Shown: positions 26,679 through 33,947, counted from the stretch's first letter. The stretch is DNA of 64,000 nt from Christensenella sp. UBA1385 (GCA_002305755.1 DBQV01000011.1:22885-86884), one strand, 5' to 3'. The notes: generated from the letters alone by a model not told the origin. Numbers and translations: made by a program.

Positions 26679-27308
26679 TTATTCCTTTCCGCCCTCCTTG
26701 ACGGGCTGGGGCATCAGCAGGTTGAGCAGCAGCGCGCCGGCGCTGTTGCCGAGGATGACGGTCAGCAGAAAGAGCAGCTGCGGCGCGGCCTCGAAAGGCA
26801 GGCCCATTTTCCACGCCGCGGCCAGGTAGAACATGTCGGCGATGCAGTGCTCAAAGCCAGCTAAAATGAAGGCGGGCACCCCCAGCAGGATGCCCAGGTA
26901 CCTGCCAAAGGGGTCCTGAAAGCGGGAGGCGATGTCCACCGCCAGAAAAACCAGCATGCCGCACATCAGCCCCCTGATGAATGCGCTTTGCAGCGGCGAG
27001 GAGAGCTTGTTGGCCATCAGGGCCGTCACATCCTGCCCGGCGGCCGTCGGCACGAAAAGCAGGCCCACAGCCGCCGCGCCGATCAGGTTGAACAGCAGCA
27101 TCTGCATCAGCCGGGCCGCTTTGTAGCCGCCCGGTCTGCCCAGATAGGCGATGCGCCCCGTATAGAGCGGTATTCTGTACTGGCAGACCACGTAAAGGCC
27201 CACGCTGAAAAGCAAGGCCCCCAGGTAACGGCTTTCCACGCTCAGATAAGCGTAGCCGCCAAGGGCGATGGAAAGGCCTGCCGCCATGCTGTGAAGGATA
27301 AATGACAC
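26679..27308 (-). CDS. formate/nitrite transporter (FNT) family channel
   Basis: A 209-residue membrane protein with six hydrophobic helices, as in FocA/NirC/HSC channels that move small monovalent anions such as formate, nitrite or hydrosulfide. The central conserved stretch is FILAGFEHCIADMFYLA; its His corresponds to the gating histidine of FocA, whose usual motif is GFEHSxANM (here Asn is Asp). The last helix has GNSAGALLLN. I place the start at GTG 27308 (MSFILHSMAAGL), nine bases after GGGAGG; a longer frame to 27416 runs through the promoter. It is slightly shorter than usual at the N-terminus. Formate is plausible near nrdDG, but the substrate is unproven. Confidence 0.85.
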   Translation of the reverse strand: MSFILHSMAAGLSIALGGYAYLSVESRYLGALLFSVGLYVVCQYRIPLYTGRIAYLGRPGGYKAARLMQMLLFNLIGAAAVGLLFVPTAAGQDVTALMANKLSSPLQSAFIRGLMCGMLVFLAVDIASRFQDPFGRYLGILLGVPAFILAGFEHCIADMFYLAAAWKMGLPFEAAPQLLFLLTVILGNSAGALLLNLLMPQPVKEGGKE

Positions 27309-27352
27309 GAAACAGTCCTCCCGTTCGAAATATACTTTCCTTTGTTGAAAAC

Positions 27353-27381
27353 ATTCTATCACAGCGTGAAACGGATGACAA
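27353..27381 (-). promoter_or_regulatory. promoter of the FNT channel gene
   Basis: On the minus strand TTGTCA (27381-27376) and TAGAAT (27358-27353) are 17 bases apart, with an extended -10 TG one base upstream. The -35 lies on top of the -35 of the divergent deoC promoter. Confidence 0.65.
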
Positions 27382-27403
27382 GACGCTCCGGCTGTGTTAC
27401 CAT
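27375..27403 (+). promoter_or_regulatory. promoter of deoC
   Basis: ATGACA (27375-27380) and TACCAT (27398-27403), 17-base spacer, with a TG one base before the -10. It overlaps the divergent FNT promoter at the -35, so the two may compete for polymerase. Confidence 0.5.
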
Positions 27404-27438
27404 GGCCAAGGACCACGATGAAGGATGGAGGGGACTAC

Positions 27439-28113
27439 ATGGATCTGAAAGACGTGTTTGCGCATGTGGATCATACATTGCTCCGGCCTGTTGCCACCTG
27501 GGAAGAGATACGGAAAATCTGCGAAGAGGGGCTGCGCTATGGCATGGCCAGCGTGTGCATCCCGCCCTGCTTTGTGAAGCGGGCCAAGGAGAGCTACCCC
27601 GGTCTCAATGTATGCACCGTGATCGGCTTCCCCCTGGGCTACAGCACGAAGGAATGCAAGGTGTTTGAGGCCCGTCAGGCGCTGGACGACGGTGCGGGCG
27701 AGATCGACATGGTCGTCAATCTGGGCGACGTGAAGGCCGGAAACTTTGACAGGGTGACCGAGGAGATCCGCGCGCTGAAGGAAGAGGCGGGGGACAGGGT
27801 GCTCAAGGTGATCATCGAGACCTGCTACCTGACCGAGGAAGAAAAGATCGCCCTTTGCCGCTGCGTCACTGAGGGCGGGGCGGACTTCATCAAGACCTCT
27901 ACCGGCTTTGGCACGGGTGGGGCAAACATGGAGGACATTCTCCTGCTCAAGGCCCATATCGGCCCGGGCGTGCGCGTGAAGGCTTCCGGCGGTATCCGCT
28001 CGGCCAAGGACATCCTGGCCTATCTGGAGGCGGGGGCGGACCGTATCGGCGCGAGCGGAGCCATCAAGGCCTTTGAGAATGAAAAGAATGCAGAAGAGGG
28101 AGGCGGATACTGA
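27439..28113 (+). CDS. deoC: deoxyribose-phosphate aldolase
   Basis: Class I aldolase that splits 2-deoxyribose 5-phosphate into glyceraldehyde 3-phosphate and acetaldehyde in deoxynucleoside catabolism. The 224-residue TIM barrel shows the catalytic set: Asp in EIDMVVN (near 90), the lysine in LKVIIET, the Schiff-base lysine in ADFIKTSTGF and the activating lysine in VKASGGIR. The start is ATG 27439 behind GGAGGGG; an upstream in-frame ATG lacks a ribosome site. The stop overlaps the next ATG (TGATG), coupling it to a solute-binding protein. A nucleoside-salvage link between the two is possible but not shown. Confidence 0.96.
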   Translation: MDLKDVFAHVDHTLLRPVATWEEIRKICEEGLRYGMASVCIPPCFVKRAKESYPGLNVCTVIGFPLGYSTKECKVFEARQALDDGAGEIDMVVNLGDVKAGNFDRVTEEIRALKEEAGDRVLKVIIETCYLTEEEKIALCRCVTEGGADFIKTSTGFGTGGANMEDILLLKAHIGPGVRVKASGGIRSAKDILAYLEAGADRIGASGAIKAFENEKNAEEGGGY

Positions 28114-29072
28114 TGAGAAAAATCGCTCTGCTTTGCGTACTGGCGCTGCTGGCCGCGCTGCTGCCCGCGGGAGCTGCTTCGGCTGAGGCCGCGCCGATCC
28201 GTGTCTACGGGCTGATCGGGCCTACCGGCATGAGCCTGGCCCCGCTGATGCGGGAGAACGACCCGGCCTACAGCTATCAGCTGGCAGCCGCGCCGGAGGA
28301 ACTGGTGGGCGTGGTTGCCTCCGGCAATTATGACATCGCGGCCCTGCCGACCAATCTGGCGGCCGTCCTCTACCGGAAGACCGAGGGACGCCTGCAAATG
28401 CTGGCGACCAATACCCTTGGCGTGCTTTACATCCTGGAAAAGGGCGACAGCATCCGCACCGTGCGGGACCTGGCGGGGAAGACCATTACCCTATCCGGCC
28501 AGAACGCCACGCCCGAGTACGCGCTCAACTACATTCTGGCGGTGAACGGCGTGGAAGCGACGATCGACTATAAAAGCGAGCACAACGAGGTCTCTACGCT
28601 GGCCGCTTCCGGCATGGCGGACATCGTGATGCTGCCCCAGCCCATGGTGACCGCCCTGCTGATGAAGGACGACAGCTTCCGCATCGCGCTGGACATCACG
28701 GAGGAATTCGCCAGGGCCGCGCAGGCGGACGGACGCGGGCAGGCCGTGCTCAGCATGGGCTGCCTCGTGGTCAGGAAGGAGTTTGCGCAGGAGCGGCCGC
28801 AGGAGCTGAGCGACTTTATGAAGCGCTACGCGGACGCCGTGGCCTATGTGAACGCCGAGCCCGCCAAGGCGGCCGAGGATATCGCCGCGGCCGGCATACT
28901 GCCCAGCGCGAAGATCGCCGAAAAGGCCATTCCGCTGTGCAACATCGTGTATGTGGACGGTGAGGAAATGAAGGCCCAGCTGGCCCCGCTGTTTGATATC
29001 CTGTACGCGGCCAACCCCGCCTCGGTGGGAGGCCAGGTGCCGGACGACAGCTTCTACTATATGCCGCAATAA
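28113..29072 (+). CDS. NMT1/SsuA-type solute-binding protein, orphan
   Basis: A secreted substrate-binding protein (319 residues) of the NMT1/ThiY/TauA type. After a signal peptide (Leu/Ala-rich, ending near ASA) come LIGPTGMSLAPLM, GNYDIAALPTNLAAVLYRKT, LAGKTITLSGQNATPEYALNYIL and a long helical C-terminal lobe. There is no lipobox cysteine. No permease or ATPase gene is adjacent, so its transporter must be encoded elsewhere or it acts alone. Relatives bind sulfonates, nitrate, thiamine precursors or similar. The ligand cannot be read from the sequence. It overlaps deoC by one base and is followed by a terminator. Confidence 0.85.
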   Translation: MRKIALLCVLALLAALLPAGAASAEAAPIRVYGLIGPTGMSLAPLMRENDPAYSYQLAAAPEELVGVVASGNYDIAALPTNLAAVLYRKTEGRLQMLATNTLGVLYILEKGDSIRTVRDLAGKTITLSGQNATPEYALNYILAVNGVEATIDYKSEHNEVSTLAASGMADIVMLPQPMVTALLMKDDSFRIALDITEEFARAAQADGRGQAVLSMGCLVVRKEFAQERPQELSDFMKRYADAVAYVNAEPAKAAEDIAAAGILPSAKIAEKAIPLCNIVYVDGEEMKAQLAPLFDILYAANPASVGGQVPDDSFYYMPQ

Positions 29073-29091
29073 ATATAAAGGACCGGGTCTG

Positions 29092-29122
29092 AATCGGCGC
29101 TTGCAGGAGCGCCGATTTCTTT
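29092..29122 (+). terminator. Rho-independent terminator
   Basis: A perfect 10-bp stem (29092-29101 with 29108-29117), 6-base loop, followed by TTTCTTT-like sequence. It ends the deoC unit, facing the convergent SDR gene. Confidence 0.8.
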
Positions 29123-29134
29123 CATTTAACAGGC

Positions 29135-29851
29135 TTAAAGCATCAGCCCGCCATCCACGCCAAGCACCTGCCCCGTGATAAAGGAGGCCCCGTCGCCGCA
29201 CAGGAAGAGAGCGGCCTTCGCCACATCCCCCGGCGTGCCCAGCCTTTGCAGCGGGGTATCCCGGCGCAGGGCTTCTTTTTCATCGGCGCTGAAGGCGCTC
29301 ATCATGCCCGCGTCGATCACGCCCGGGGACAGGCAGTTGACGCGGATACCCGCGGGGCCCCATTCCGCCGCCAGAGAGCGGCACAGGCCCTCCAGCGCCG
29401 CCTTGGAGGCGGCGTAGGCGCTTTCGCAGCTGCCGCCGCCGCGCGCCTGCACGGAGGTGATAAACAGCAGGCTGCCCCGGCCCTGCCCGCGCATGGTTTT
29501 CAGGGCCTCCCGCGAGAGCAGAAAGGCGCTTCTCAGGTTGACTTGCATCAGATGATCCCAGGCCTCGGTGGGCATGTCGCTGAGCAGGCCCTGCCAGTCG
29601 ACCCCCGCGCAGTGCAGGAGGCAGTCGAGGTGCCCAAGCGCGGAAAGCGCCTGTTCAAAGGCGGAAAGGCAGCCTTCCTCGCCCGACAGGTCCGCCCTGA
29701 TGGGCAGGGCCCCGCATTCGCGCGCCAGCGTCTCAGCCAGCTCTCCGCTCCTGCGGTAGGTAAAGGCTGCGCGCCAGCCCTCGCGCGAGAAGGCGCGCAC
29801 CAATTCTCTGCCGATGCCGCCGGTGCCGCCCGTGATCAGTACGGTGTTCAT
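29135..29851 (-). CDS. short-chain dehydrogenase/reductase, FabG-like
   Basis: A cytosolic NAD(P)-dependent oxidoreductase (238 residues) with the classical SDR fold. It has TGGTGGIGREL for the cofactor (residues 7-17), HCAG near 85, catalytic Ser in ITSVQARGG, and the YAASKAAL motif with the catalytic Tyr and Lys. The end (SFITGQVLGVDGGLML) is typical of FabG-type 3-oxoacyl reductases. It stands alone, not in a fatty-acid cluster, so the substrate is uncertain. AGGGGG precedes the ATG. Its promoter is back to back with that of birA. Confidence 0.88.
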   Translation of the reverse strand: MNTVLITGGTGGIGRELVRAFSREGWRAAFTYRRSGELAETLARECGALPIRADLSGEEGCLSAFEQALSALGHLDCLLHCAGVDWQGLLSDMPTEAWDHLMQVNLRSAFLLSREALKTMRGQGRGSLLFITSVQARGGGSCESAYAASKAALEGLCRSLAAEWGPAGIRVNCLSPGVIDAGMMSAFSADEKEALRRDTPLQRLGTPGDVAKAALFLCGDGASFITGQVLGVDGGLML

Positions 29852-29875
29852 GCCCGCACCCCCTTTTTCCGCTAC

Positions 29876-29904
29876 AGTATAGAGGATAGGGCCCGCCTGT
29901 TCAA
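29876..29904 (-). promoter_or_regulatory. promoter of the SDR gene
   Basis: Minus strand TTGAAC (29904-29899) and TATACT (29881-29876), 17-base spacer. The leader to the ATG is about 20 bases. Confidence 0.7.
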
Positions 29905-29905
29905 C

Positions 29906-29934
29906 TTGACGGCCCGCGAGGGCCTGCGTATCAT
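29906..29934 (+). promoter_or_regulatory. promoter of birA
   Basis: TTGACG (29906-29911) and TATCAT (29929-29934), 17-base spacer. The expected start of transcription is only about nine bases before the ATG, so the leader would be little more than the GGAGGG site. The -35 boxes of this and the divergent SDR promoter are one base apart. Confidence 0.65.
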
Positions 29935-29949
29935 GGGCGCGGAGGGAAC

Positions 29950-30708
29950 ATGGACGGACGGAAGCTGAGAGAATACCTGAGCGAAGCGCCGGGCCTCGTG
30001 GTCGACTGCAGGCCGAGCGTGGATTCGACCAACCTGCTGGCCAAGGCCTGGGCGAGGGAAGGCGGCGCTCTTCCGGCGCTTTTTGCCGCGGACAGGCAGA
30101 CCGCGGGGCGGGGCAGGCTGGGCCGCAGCTTTGAATCGCCCGAAGGCGGCCTGTACTTCAGCCTGGCGATCGCCTGCGAGGGCACTGAGCCCGGCAGTCT
30201 GACCACGCTGGCCGCTGTCTCCGCCCTGAAGGCGGCGGACAGCCTTGGCATTCCCGCGCTGGCGATCAAGTGGGTGAACGATCTGATACAGGGGGGCAGG
30301 AAGGTGGGCGGCATCCTGACAGAAGGCCTGGCCGGCGGCGGGATGAGCTGCGCGGTGATCGGCATCGGCATCAACGCGGGCAGCGCGCAGCTCGGGCCGG
30401 AATTGCGCGGCAAGGCATCGCCCCTAGACTGGGGAACCGCGCCGCCCGACCGCGAAAGATTGGCCGCGCTGACCGCCCTGTTCATGATGCGCGGCCTGCC
30501 CGAGGTGCCCGCGCACATGGATTTCTACAGGGCGCGCTGCCTCAGCCTGGGCAGATACGCGCGCTTTGAAAGGGAAGGGCGGCAGGAGACCGGCCTTGTC
30601 ACGGGCATCCTGGATGACGGCGCGCTGTTGCTGCAGACGGCGCATGGGGAGGCTCTGCTGCGCAGCGGCGAGGCGAGCCTGAGGACAGAAGACGGATCTT
30701 ACTTCTGA
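29950..30708 (+). CDS. birA: biotin--[acetyl-CoA-carboxylase] ligase, no DNA-binding domain
   Basis: Attaches biotin to carboxyl-carrier proteins through biotinyl-AMP. The 252-residue protein has only the catalytic and C-terminal domains. The N-terminal winged helix that lets E. coli BirA act as a repressor is absent, so it should not regulate biotin genes. Motifs are VDSTN near residue 24, AGRGRLGRSF (the biotin/ATP loop), and KWVNDLIQGGRKVGGILTE, where Val replaces the usual Pro of KWPND. The C-terminal SH3-like part lies near 200-250 (GRYARFEREGRQETG). GGAGGG precedes the ATG. The gene has its own promoter. Confidence 0.93.
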   Translation: MDGRKLREYLSEAPGLVVDCRPSVDSTNLLAKAWAREGGALPALFAADRQTAGRGRLGRSFESPEGGLYFSLAIACEGTEPGSLTTLAAVSALKAADSLGIPALAIKWVNDLIQGGRKVGGILTEGLAGGGMSCAVIGIGINAGSAQLGPELRGKASPLDWGTAPPDRERLAALTALFMMRGLPEVPAHMDFYRARCLSLGRYARFEREGRQETGLVTGILDDGALLLQTAHGEALLRSGEASLRTEDGSYF

Positions 30709-30726
30709 AGATCAGACAGATACACT

Positions 30727-30757
30727 AAAAAGCCCCGCCGGCGCTGCCGGCGGGGCT
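30727..30757 (-). terminator. terminator of the rubrerythrin gene
   Basis: A perfect 12-bp stem (30731-30742 with 30746-30757) and a 3-base loop. The plus strand has AAAA before it (30727-30730), which is a TTTT tail on the minus strand. It also sits just after birA but has no T-tract in that direction. Confidence 0.8.
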
Positions 30758-30771
30758 GAAAAGACAAGCGA

Positions 30772-31323
30772 TCAATAGTTCTCGGCCAGGCGCTCGAAAT
30801 AGGCGCGCGGATGATCGCAGGCGGGGCACTTGGCCGGAGGGGTCTTGCCCTCGAAGATGAAACCGCAGTTGCGGCAGTGCCACTTGGCGGGAGCGGCCTC
30901 AACGAAAACGTCGTCGTTGACCAGGTGCTGGGCCAGCTTGTTGTAGCGGGTCTCATGCTCCTTTTCCACCTTGGCCACGTTCTCAAAGCGGACAGCCAGC
31001 TCCTTGAAGCCTTCCTCGCGGGCGACTTCGGCAAAGCCCTTGTACATCTCGGTCCACTCATAGTTTTCGCCGGCGGCGGCGGCGCGCAGGTTCTTCAGGG
31101 TATCGCCGGGCTGGGAGCCGTCGGCCAGCTCGCCCAGGGCCTTGAACCACATCTTGGCATGCTCTTTCTCGTTGAGCGCGGTCTCGGCGAAGATGCCGGA
31201 AATCTGCTCATAGCCTTCCTTCTTGGCGGCCTTGGAAAAATAGTCGTACTTGTTGCGGGCCATGCTCTCGCCGGCAAACGCGGTGTGCAGATTCTGTTCG
31301 GTTCTTGATCCCTTCAGTTCCAT
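30772..31323 (-). CDS. rbr: rubrerythrin
   Basis: A peroxide-reducing non-haem iron protein that protects anaerobes from oxidative stress. The 183-residue chain has a ferritin-like diiron domain with the repeated Glu ligands ([50 protein letters not shown]). A C-terminal rubredoxin-like domain holds one iron through CRNCG (near 150) and CPACD (near 166). GGAGGAGA precedes the ATG. The gene probably shares a transcript with the 40-residue membrane protein 48 bases upstream, driven by the promoter at 31526-31554, and ends at the hairpin at 30727. Confidence 0.97.
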   Translation of the reverse strand: MELKGSRTEQNLHTAFAGESMARNKYDYFSKAAKKEGYEQISGIFAETALNEKEHAKMWFKALGELADGSQPGDTLKNLRAAAAGENYEWTEMYKGFAEVAREEGFKELAVRFENVAKVEKEHETRYNKLAQHLVNDDVFVEAAPAKWHCRNCGFIFEGKTPPAKCPACDHPRAYFERLAENY

Positions 31324-31370
31324 GTTGTCTCCTCCTTAATATATGCTTTCCGATGAATCGGGGATTCGCT

Positions 31371-31493
31371 TCAGAACATTTGCAGCAGCGAGGCGAAGGT
31401 GCCGCCGACGATGAGAAGGGCAAGAAAAATGCTCAGCGCGCGTACAAACAGGTTACGGTTGGCGCTGCTCCTCTTCTGCGTTCTGCTTGACAA
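31371..31493 (-). CDS. small single-pass membrane protein (40 aa)
   Basis: A short reading frame on the minus strand starts at TTG 31493 about nine bases after a GGAGG site and ends with TGA at 31371. It encodes 40 residues: a basic N-terminal part rich in Ser, Arg, Lys and Asn, then one hydrophobic helix (RALSIFLALLIVGGTFASLL). It lies between a consensus promoter and the rubrerythrin gene, 48 bases upstream of the latter. Correct spacing of promoter, ribosome site, start and stop argues that it is real, but I know of no named family. The positive-inside pattern predicts the N-terminus in the cytoplasm. Confidence 0.6.
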   Translation of the reverse strand: MSSRTQKRSSANRNLFVRALSIFLALLIVGGTFASLLQMF

Positions 31494-31525
31494 AGGGCTG
31501 TTCCTCCTCTCAGGATACTGCGGAT

Positions 31526-31554
31526 ATGATAGCATACGAGGCCATTAAAGTCAA
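31526..31554 (-). promoter_or_regulatory. promoter of the small membrane protein and rubrerythrin genes
   Basis: Minus strand TTGACT (31554-31549) and TATCAT (31531-31526), 17-base spacer. A GGAGG ribosome site follows about 20 bases downstream. Confidence 0.75.
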
Positions 31555-31602
31555 AAAGCGGCGCTCGCCGAAAGAACGCTCAATCCATTGAAAAATAAGG
31601 AA

Positions 31603-31628
31603 AAATTGTTAGCGTTTGCTAACAATTT
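31603..31628. promoter_or_regulatory. perfect inverted repeat between divergent promoters
   Basis: AAATTGTTAGC (31603-31613) and its exact complement (31618-31628) flank GTTT. No T-tract follows, so this is not a terminator. It lies about 50 bases upstream of the rubrerythrin-side -35 and 60 bases upstream of the Rrf2-side -35. A DNA-binding protein site is the simplest reading. I cannot match it to a known regulator. Confidence 0.5.
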
Positions 31629-31686
31629 GCCGCTGAAAAGCAAACTATAAGGATTTGTTCCTGTTAGCGGGAGAAGGAATGAAGCC

Positions 31687-31715
31687 TTGACAGCGGCGCG
31701 TCCGAAACGCACAAT
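31687..31715 (+). promoter_or_regulatory. promoter of the Rrf2-family gene
   Basis: TTGACA (31687-31692) and CACAAT (31710-31715), 17-base spacer. TTTACTATGTATTA follows at 31727-31740, resembling the half-site of the repeat downstream of the cysK promoter and a possible autoregulatory site. Confidence 0.5.
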
Positions 31716-31753
31716 TAAATCTGTCTATTTACTATGTATTAGGAGGGATGTCC

Positions 31754-32197
31754 ATGAAAATATCCACGAGGGGGCGCTATGCGCTGGCAGCGATGACCTG
31801 CCTGGCGCTGCGGCAGGAAGGCGGAGTGGAGACGCTGGCGGCGCTTTCGCAGCGTCTGGGGCTGTCCAAGCTGTATTTGGAGCAGGTATTCTCTCTGCTG
31901 CGCCGGGCTGAACTGGTGCAGTCAGTCAAGGGGGCGCAGGGCGGCTACCGGCTGGCAAGAGATGCGGATGCTGTCAGCGTGCTGGATGTTCTTTTGGCCA
32001 CCGAGAGCGCCCTGTTTGAAAAAACGGAAGCTACGGCTCCACAGTCCGACCCCGGGCTGGAGCGTGCGCTGAACGAAAGGGTGTTTGAGCCGCTGGACGG
32101 CGCGGTGCGGGCCGCGCTCGCCGCCGTGAGCCTGCGGGCGCTGGCGGATGAAGCGGGCAGACCGGACGAGGGCGCGGGCTACGTCTATGTCATCTGA
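31754..32197 (+). CDS. Rrf2-family regulator, CymR-like
   Basis: A 147-residue winged-helix repressor. The N-terminus MKISTRGRYALAAMTCLAL, the recognition region (LSQRLGLSKLYLEQVFSLLRRAELVQSVKGAQGGYRLAR) and the C-terminal dimerisation helix are standard for Rrf2. The three cysteines that bind an iron-sulfur cluster in IscR and NsrR are absent, as in CymR, the master repressor of cysteine metabolism in Firmicutes, which is controlled through CysK. The next gene here is cysK, which supports a CymR-like role. The ATG at 31748 touches the AGGAGGG site, so ATG 31754 is the likely start. Ligand response is inferred, not seen. Confidence 0.85.
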   Translation: MKISTRGRYALAAMTCLALRQEGGVETLAALSQRLGLSKLYLEQVFSLLRRAELVQSVKGAQGGYRLARDADAVSVLDVLLATESALFEKTEATAPQSDPGLERALNERVFEPLDGAVRAALAAVSLRALADEAGRPDEGAGYVYVI

Positions 32198-32233
32198 TAC
32201 CAAATCCCTTTCGATATTTCTTCTCCGGGATGA

Positions 32234-32262
32234 TTGACAGGAGAATAGCGGGGGTATATTAT
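32234..32262 (+). promoter_or_regulatory. promoter of cysK
   Basis: TTGACA (32234-32239) and TATTAT (32257-32262), 17-base spacer. Transcription should begin near 32269, at the edge of an inverted repeat. Confidence 0.75.
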
Positions 32263-32271
32263 TGTGTACCG

Positions 32272-32300
32272 ATAAAACATATATATAAAGTATGTTTTAT
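32272..32300 (+). promoter_or_regulatory. inverted repeat over the cysK transcription start, candidate Rrf2/CymR operator
   Basis: ATAAAACATA (32272-32281) and its exact complement TATGTTTTAT (32291-32300) are nine bases apart. The repeat lies just downstream of the -10 box, where a repressor would block initiation. The Rrf2 protein encoded directly upstream is the obvious candidate. In RNA the repeat would also form a weak hairpin, but no T-tract follows. Confidence 0.5.
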
Positions 32301-32320
32301 GAGACGGAAGGAGAGAAACC

Positions 32321-33259
32321 ATGGCTAAGATCTACCAGAACATGACAGAACTGATCGGCAAGACGCCGCTTTTGCAGCTCAACAAGTTTTCCGCTCTGCG
32401 CGGTGTGAAGGGAAGCCTGATCGCCAAGCTGGAGTATTTCAACCCCCTTGGAAGCGTGAAGGACAGGATCGCCTACGCGATGATAGAGGATGCCGAAAAG
32501 AAGGGACTGCTGGACCGTGATACCGTGATCGTGGAGGCCACCAGCGGCAACACCGGCGTGGGCCTTGCCTTTGTGGCGGCTGCCCGAGGCTACCGCCTGA
32601 TCCTCACCATGCCTGAGACCATGAGCGTGGAGCGCCGCGCTCTGGTGGCCGCGCTGGGCGCGGAGGTGGTGCTCACCCCCGGCAGCGAGGGCATGAAGGG
32701 CTCCATCCGGCGTGCCGAGGAGATCGCGGCGAGCTATCCCAAGGCGTTCATGCCCAAGCAGTTCGACAACCCTGCCAACCCGGCCATGCACCGCAGGACC
32801 ACGGCCGTGGAGATCCTTGAGGATACCGATGGCCGCGTGGATGCCTTTGTGGCGGGCGTGGGCACCGGCGGCACGCTGACCGGCGTAGCGCAGGTGCTGA
32901 AGGAGAAGGTGCCCGGCGTCAGGATATTCGCCGTGGAGCCCGCTTCTTCTCCTGTGCTTTCGGGCGGCCAGCCCGGCCCGCACAAGATCCAGGGCATCGG
33001 CGCGGGCTTCGTGCCCCGGGTGCTGGATACCGGCCTCATCGATGAGGTGATCCAGGTGGCTAACGAGGATGCCTTTGCGGCCTCCCGCCAGGCGGCGGAG
33101 AACGAGGGCCTGCTGGTCGGCATTTCTTCCGGCGCCGCCCTGCACGCGGCCGCTCAGGTGGCCGGCCGCCCGGAGTTTGCCGGAAAGAACGTGGTGGTGC
33201 TCCTGCCCGATACCGGCGAGCGCTATCTGTCCACAGCGCTGTTCAAAAAGGACGAGTGA
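32321..33259 (+). CDS. cysK: cysteine synthase A (O-acetylserine sulfhydrylase)
   Basis: Makes L-cysteine from O-acetylserine and sulfide with pyridoxal phosphate. The 312-residue protein has the PLP lysine at Lys47 ([12 protein letters not shown]), the substrate loop [11 protein letters not shown] near 70, the phosphate-binding GTGGTLTG near 180, and the C-terminal [15 protein letters not shown] precedes the ATG. The promoter and inverted repeat upstream, together with the adjacent CymR-like gene, suggest control by cysteine supply. It stands alone and is ended by the hairpin at 33358. Confidence 0.97.
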   Translation: MAKIYQNMTELIGKTPLLQLNKFSALRGVKGSLIAKLEYFNPLGSVKDRIAYAMIEDAEKKGLLDRDTVIVEATSGNTGVGLAFVAAARGYRLILTMPETMSVERRALVAALGAEVVLTPGSEGMKGSIRRAEEIAASYPKAFMPKQFDNPANPAMHRRTTAVEILEDTDGRVDAFVAGVGTGGTLTGVAQVLKEKVPGVRIFAVEPASSPVLSGGQPGPHKIQGIGAGFVPRVLDTGLIDEVIQVANEDAFAASRQAAENEGLLVGISSGAALHAAAQVAGRPEFAGKNVVVLLPDTGERYLSTALFKKDE

Positions 33260-33357
33260 TGGCCGCTGCTTTTCTGACCGTCGCGATCTTTGGACGTTTT
33301 TGCCGCCCCGAAGCGGTACGCGGCTGAGCGGCGGATCGGGCATTCACAGGCATCACT

Positions 33358-33387
33358 GAGGCGGCTCCGTGCGGAGCCGCCTCTTTT
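33358..33387 (+). terminator. Rho-independent terminator of cysK
   Basis: GAGGCGGCTCC pairs with GGAGCCGCCTC around a GTGC loop, then TTTT. It lies ~100 bases after the stop; the bases between hold no feature I recognise. Confidence 0.9.
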
Positions 33388-33405
33388 CGTCAATTCTTCC
33401 CTTTC

Positions 33406-33435
33406 TTGTAACATCTCTTCATAATATGATAGAAT
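33406..33435 (+). promoter_or_regulatory. promoter of the GNAT-mur-lepA operon
   Basis: TTGTAA (33406-33411) and TAGAAT (33430-33435), 18-base spacer, starting about 20 bases after the cysK terminator. Confidence 0.55.
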
Positions 33436-33470
33436 ACGATACCGCTTTTGCAGAGCGGAGGGAGGCCTGT

Positions 33471-33947
33471 GTGTTTGGCTGGTTCAAGGGGCGCAGGGCG
33501 CTGTACACGGATGGTGAGATCGATCTGGCTCTTTCGCCCGCCGGTTTCCTGGAGACAGGCGACGGCATCCGCGACGGCTACACCTTTGATATCCGCCTGG
33601 CGGGGGATACAAAGTCCGTCGGCTACATTAGCCTCCGCCTGGGAGAAAGCCCTCAGCTGTATTATCTGGGGCACATCGGCTATCGCGTGCACGCGCAGTA
33701 CCGCGGCCACGGCTATGCCGGCAAGGCGGTGCGGCTGCTGATCCCGCTGATGCGCAGCGAGGGGCTGCTGCACCCTGTGATCACGACGGATGTCACCAAC
33801 ACGGCCTCCAGAAAGACCTGCCTGCGGGCGGGCTGCGTGCTGGAGCGTATCGCGCCCGTACCCGCGGAGTACAGGGAGATCTGCGCCGGTTCGCTGTACA
33901 AGTGCCGGTACATACTGTGCATCGCGCCGGAGGAAGAAAACGTCTGA
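33471..33947 (+). CDS. GNAT-family N-acetyltransferase
   Basis: A 158-residue acetyltransferase of the GCN5-related type that moves an acetyl group from acetyl-CoA to an amine. The core shows the strand-turn pattern VGYISLRLG, then the CoA-pyrophosphate loop YRVHAQYRGHGYAGKAVRLL (R/Q-x-x-G-x-G/A) and the later VTNTASRKTCLRAGC segment, as in RimJ/RimL-like members. I place the start at GTG 33471, five bases after GGAGGGAGG; an upstream frame to 33369 crosses the promoter and terminator. The substrate is unknown. The stop overlaps the hydrolase ATG (TGATG), so it is the first gene of the cell-wall operon. Confidence 0.85.
   Translation: MFGWFKGRRALYTDGEIDLALSPAGFLETGDGIRDGYTFDIRLAGDTKSVGYISLRLGESPQLYYLGHIGYRVHAQYRGHGYAGKAVRLLIPLMRSEGLLHPVITTDVTNTASRKTCLRAGCVLERIAPVPAEYREICAGSLYKCRYILCIAPEEENV

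Noticed and set aside
27309..27416. Upstream extension of the FNT gene
   Set aside because: It would cross the gene's own promoter and the overlapping deoC promoter; the GTG at 27308 has a proper GGGAGG site.
33369..33470. Upstream extension of the GNAT gene
   Set aside because: It covers the cysK terminator arm and a promoter; GTG 33471 has GGAGGGAGG at the right distance.
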